Position numbers and translations under genes: made by a program. A model generated the notes under the pieces. It was not told the DNA's origin and did no database searches. It saw nothing but the letters and a program-made list of their open reading frames with translations. From assembly GCA_037976565.1 (NCBI GenBank), contig CP137680.1:30401694-30465693 (forward strand): a DNA stretch of 64,000 bases, read 5' to 3'. This DNA is from Mesocentrotus franciscanus (lineage: Eukaryota > Echinodermata > Echinoidea > Camarodonta > Strongylocentrotidae). Positions 35,038 to 64,000 of the stretch are shown here, one piece after another (position 1 is the stretch's first letter; each line of letters starts with the position of its first letter).

Positions 35038-36582
35038 TCGAGGGAGAGAGAGAGAGAGAAAGTTTTAAATAAAAGGGAGAGGGAAGAGTTGCATTGAGAT
35101 AGTATCAAGAACCCCCCTTGATAAGATTCCTGGCGACTGAGAATTTCATATTGTAAGGTACAAGGATACATGCTATAAAATGATAGATGTAGGTACATGT
35201 ACATTTCCATACATGAATACCAAAAGAACACAGTCTTCTTCAGTTACAATAGATTATACTTTAATCGAGAGGGGTTTTTAAAATTATATTTTACACATGT
35301 AGGAAAATACTTACAGACAATGAAAACCAAGGTGATTCTAAAATAGCATTTGTATGCTGGGTCTTATTTTTCTTTATAAAAAAGTGTCAAGCAACAAGGA
35401 CTCCGTCCAAAATATAGGCTAATGTGTACATCAGTTCGCCAATCGCGCCCTGGACTCCCACCTCAGGACATCAACCCCACCCCTCCCCCCTTTCCCTCCA
35501 GAAGTCTTACCCGATAAAATTAACCCATTGATAAATACATTTGACAGTGAGACCCCCGTAAGACAATAACCTCAAGACAAACGCCCGACAATATCCTTAC
35601 GCAATTACCACTCGGTTAAGTATGCTAGTGGCTTAGAGTCAGTAGGGGTTCATGCCCCATAATTAAGGGAGGGGGAAAGGGAGGGAGAACGGGAAGGAAG
35701 AGGGAAAAAGGAATTGTGAAAAGAAGAAAACAGCGACCTCGTTAATTCATTATCCATTGGAGTACGGGTGCCCCCACCCCAGTGATGCAGGTGCCTTAAT
35801 TTTTTCGTTACGCCACTGAATTGGGACTTACTCTACTGCCAATGTTGTTTTAGAGGGGGTATAAGGGGGAATTTTCGGGGATTCTGATTTTTTTTTCAGG
35901 TACAAGATGCGTGAAACAGGAAGAAAGGGGTAACTGGTAAGTGGTAAGTGGTAATAAAGGATAACCAAATTTCATTTCCAATTTACTGCATATCCATGGA
36001 GGTCATGTGAAAAAGAAATCTGAAATAATAAAAGATGAAAGATATCGATTTCTTGTCATTAACGGTGGGGTAGTGCGATAAGCGAGGAGTGTGGCGACCG
36101 AGCACCGGGCAAAATCTGTGAACCTACTTTTGATCGCCTCAATCCAAACAAGCCGGTTTCTACTGGCAGTTTCAGTAGGCCCATGGAAACCTTCTATTCT
36201 AGGGATATCCCTTGATGATTAATTTTGTATCTATTTTTTTTTGTTTTCATTCTGTAGCTTTTAAATTTTTTTCAGTTGGGGCGATATTCAAATTTTCAGG
36301 GACCCCTTGATTTTCCTGTTGAGTGTGAGTCCGCAATGAGATTGCCGATCCTCCATGTTTTATTGTAAATCCTTGCAAACACAGTTTAACACACAATGCC
36401 GATGGCATTCTCATTTTAATTTTTACGCCAGGTTTTATAGCTATCGACCGAGATGACATTTAATTTTCGTATAGGCCTGCTGAAATTAACTAGTGATTCT
36501 CCAGAACTTGCCTCGATTGATTATTACCAGGGTGGGTGAGCTCTGCACATTGTCGGGGGCCGTAGGCCTACGTGTCCCTTCT
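34691..36582. other. Intergenic stretch with GA repeats, no gene seen
   Basis: Includes a (GA)n block at about 35012-35060, a purine-rich patch near 35667-35712, and TTACGCCACTG near 35809, a phrase shared with 4337. No supported coding region. Confidence 0.5.
35012..35060. repeat. (GA)n microsatellite
   Basis: GA dinucleotide run interrupted once by GTCGAGG. Confidence 0.9.
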
Positions 36583-36649
36583 AAAAGAAAATTAGATTTT
36601 ACACTTCCAACAGAGATAGAAGAGGGCATAACAGGCAATTTCAACAAAC

Positions 36650-36790
36650 CCACTCAAGAACAGACACATTCGCGAACTCCTATACTTCATGAGAACAGTG
36701 CGTGATTGGAACCAGCTTAAATCGGAGACTATCGACCACACTCACCCTGTCAAATTCGAAATTGCCTCGACGTCCCCCCATCTACAAATT
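36650..36790 (+). pseudogene. Possible LINE ORF2 tail fragment
   Basis: A frame containing YFMRTVRDWNQL resembles the conserved RTIRDWNQLP segment near the end of many non-LTR retrotransposon polyproteins. Only about 45 residues are recognisable. Confidence 0.45.
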
Positions 36791-36984
36791 AATACACCCT
36801 ATCCGCACCACCATTTAATACTCAGACGAGTATTTTGGAGGACCAACCAACCAAGTACCAAGTACCAAGTAAAAACGGATCGGATCAACTGCCCAATATA
36901 TACACCTCACGATTTTTTATTTTGTACAAGAGCGGACGGGATAGACCAATGGGAGCAGAGGCTGACATGGGGAGGGATGCACCC

Positions 36985-37013
36985 CCACACACACACACAC
37001 ACACACACACACA
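36985..37013. repeat. (CA)n microsatellite
   Basis: CA dinucleotide run within the 30-bp inverted-repeat interval. Confidence 0.95.
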
Positions 37014-37384
37014 TGCTCTGGATTTGTGTCGGTGCCACTTGACATGGGGGACCAGATAATACAGGAGTGAGCTCGGTTGCAAGTTCGTGGGATTCCCACT
37101 GTCAGATCTTTACGAAGTTTTTTGAGATTTTGCCATATAGATCGTGCTAGTGGTGGGGATTCCCCCATCTTATACAGTCTCTATCAAGGTGCTATTGATG
37201 ACAAAAAGAAATGTTGGAAGTGTAAAATCTAATTTTCTTTTGTGATATAATTTTCAAAGTAATGATTTTATATTTTATATACTTAAATAGGAATACATAG
37301 TCTAATATTATTAAATTTAATTGATTATACCTTTATTTCAAGTAAAAATTAGAGCGTAAGAGTCTGAAAATAGATTACACTTAA

Positions 37385-37479
37385 TTGCATAAAATATATA
37401 CCCGCGCGATGCAAAATACGTGCATGCTCCGCGGATAGGTCGTCGCGGTGTGAGCGAAGGAAGTCTATTTGTCAGAATT
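37385..37479 (+). promoter_or_regulatory. Likely RAD50 5' UTR / core promoter region
   Basis: The 95 nt before the ATG switch from AT-rich to CpG-containing sequence (CCCGCGCGATG, CTCCGCGGATAGGTCGTCGCGG), preceded by AAAATATATACC. This fits a housekeeping-type promoter or 5' UTR, but no transcription start can be assigned. Confidence 0.4.
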
Positions 37480-63694
<26,215 letters not shown>

Positions 63695-63709
63695 GTAGGA
63701 GGATATGAA

Positions 63710-64000
63710 ATATGGAGTGATGGTAGTGGTGATGACGATGATGATGATGGTGGTGGTGTAAGTTGTAGTGGTGATTGTGGGGTTGGTGATGAGGATGATG
63801 GTGGTGGTGTTAGTGGTGGTGTTGGTTGTAGTGGTGGTGGTGGGGGTGGTGCTGATGGTGGTCATGATGGTGGTGGTAGTGGTGATGATGGTGGTGGTGG
63901 TGGTGTTGTTTGTGGTGGTGGTGGTGGGGGTGGTGCTGATGATGATCATGATGATGGTGGTAGTGGTGATAGTGGGGAGGAGGGGGACGATGGTGGTGGT
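63710..64000. repeat. (GGT/GAT)n repeat in intron 27
   Basis: G-rich trinucleotide-type repeat on the plus strand running off the window. The minus-strand Thr/Ile-rich frame is an artefact. Confidence 0.93.

Larger units (their letters stand above)
36583..37241. repeat. Exact 30-bp inverted repeat flanking ~600 bp
   Basis: Positions 36583-36612 are the exact reverse complement of 37212-37241; both contain TTAGATTTTACACTTCC or its complement. The arms stop sharply on both sides. The enclosed segment includes a LINE tail fragment and a CA microsatellite. The right arm is about 240 bp before the RAD50 start codon. Confidence 0.9.

Overview
The window looks like nuclear DNA from an echinoderm, most likely a sea urchin (inference). 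It is AT-rich and crowded with SINEs, MITE-like elements and decayed non-LTR retrotransposons. It carries LRR-Ig receptor genes of the kind expanded in invertebrate deuterostomes, and an intron-rich RAD50 gene. There is no prokaryotic operon structure, CRISPR array or complete RNA gene.

Layout. 1-8.35 kb: two tandem arrays of the same ~215-bp satellite in opposite orientations (about 10 units on the left, about 14 on the right), separated by ~3.2 kb of other tandem and purine-rich repeats and a tRNA-derived SINE. 8.4-14 kb: non-coding, with a CpG-rich patch, small MITEs, and a foldback-like repeat interrupted by a 5'-truncated LINE with a 13-bp target-site duplication. 14.2-29.5 kb: an LRR-Ig transmembrane receptor cluster with one LRR-only fragment, one full-length copy broken by a 5-bp insertion, and one intact copy, separated by MITEs, a SINE and a minisatellite. 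30.9-37.3 kb: LINE reverse-transcriptase remnants, microsatellites and an exact 30-bp inverted repeat. 37.48-64.0 kb: the first 27 coding exons of RAD50 on the plus strand, about 910 codons of a protein that is about 1,312 residues in human; the 3' part lies beyond the window.

RAD50 is the ATPase and coiled-coil subunit of the MRE11-RAD50-NBS1 DNA-break complex. The Walker A loop, the Q-loop and the CxxC zinc hook can all be read, at almost the same residue numbers as in human. Exon boundaries were placed by hand from GT/AG sites, reading frame and resemblance to vertebrate RAD50. All introns given have GT-AG ends and keep the frame.

The most unusual item is in the last part of RAD50. The 3' splice site plus the first ~60 nt of exon 25 is repeated five times in tandem (~110-bp units) just upstream of the intact exon. 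Every extra copy runs into a stop codon, so the intron offers five decoy acceptors. Other notable items are a ~775-bp diverged palindrome in RAD50 intron 1, the inverted satellite arrays, and the LRR-Ig paralogs with similar ectodomains but largely different cytoplasmic tails. I found no gene that clearly represents a wholly new biochemical system.
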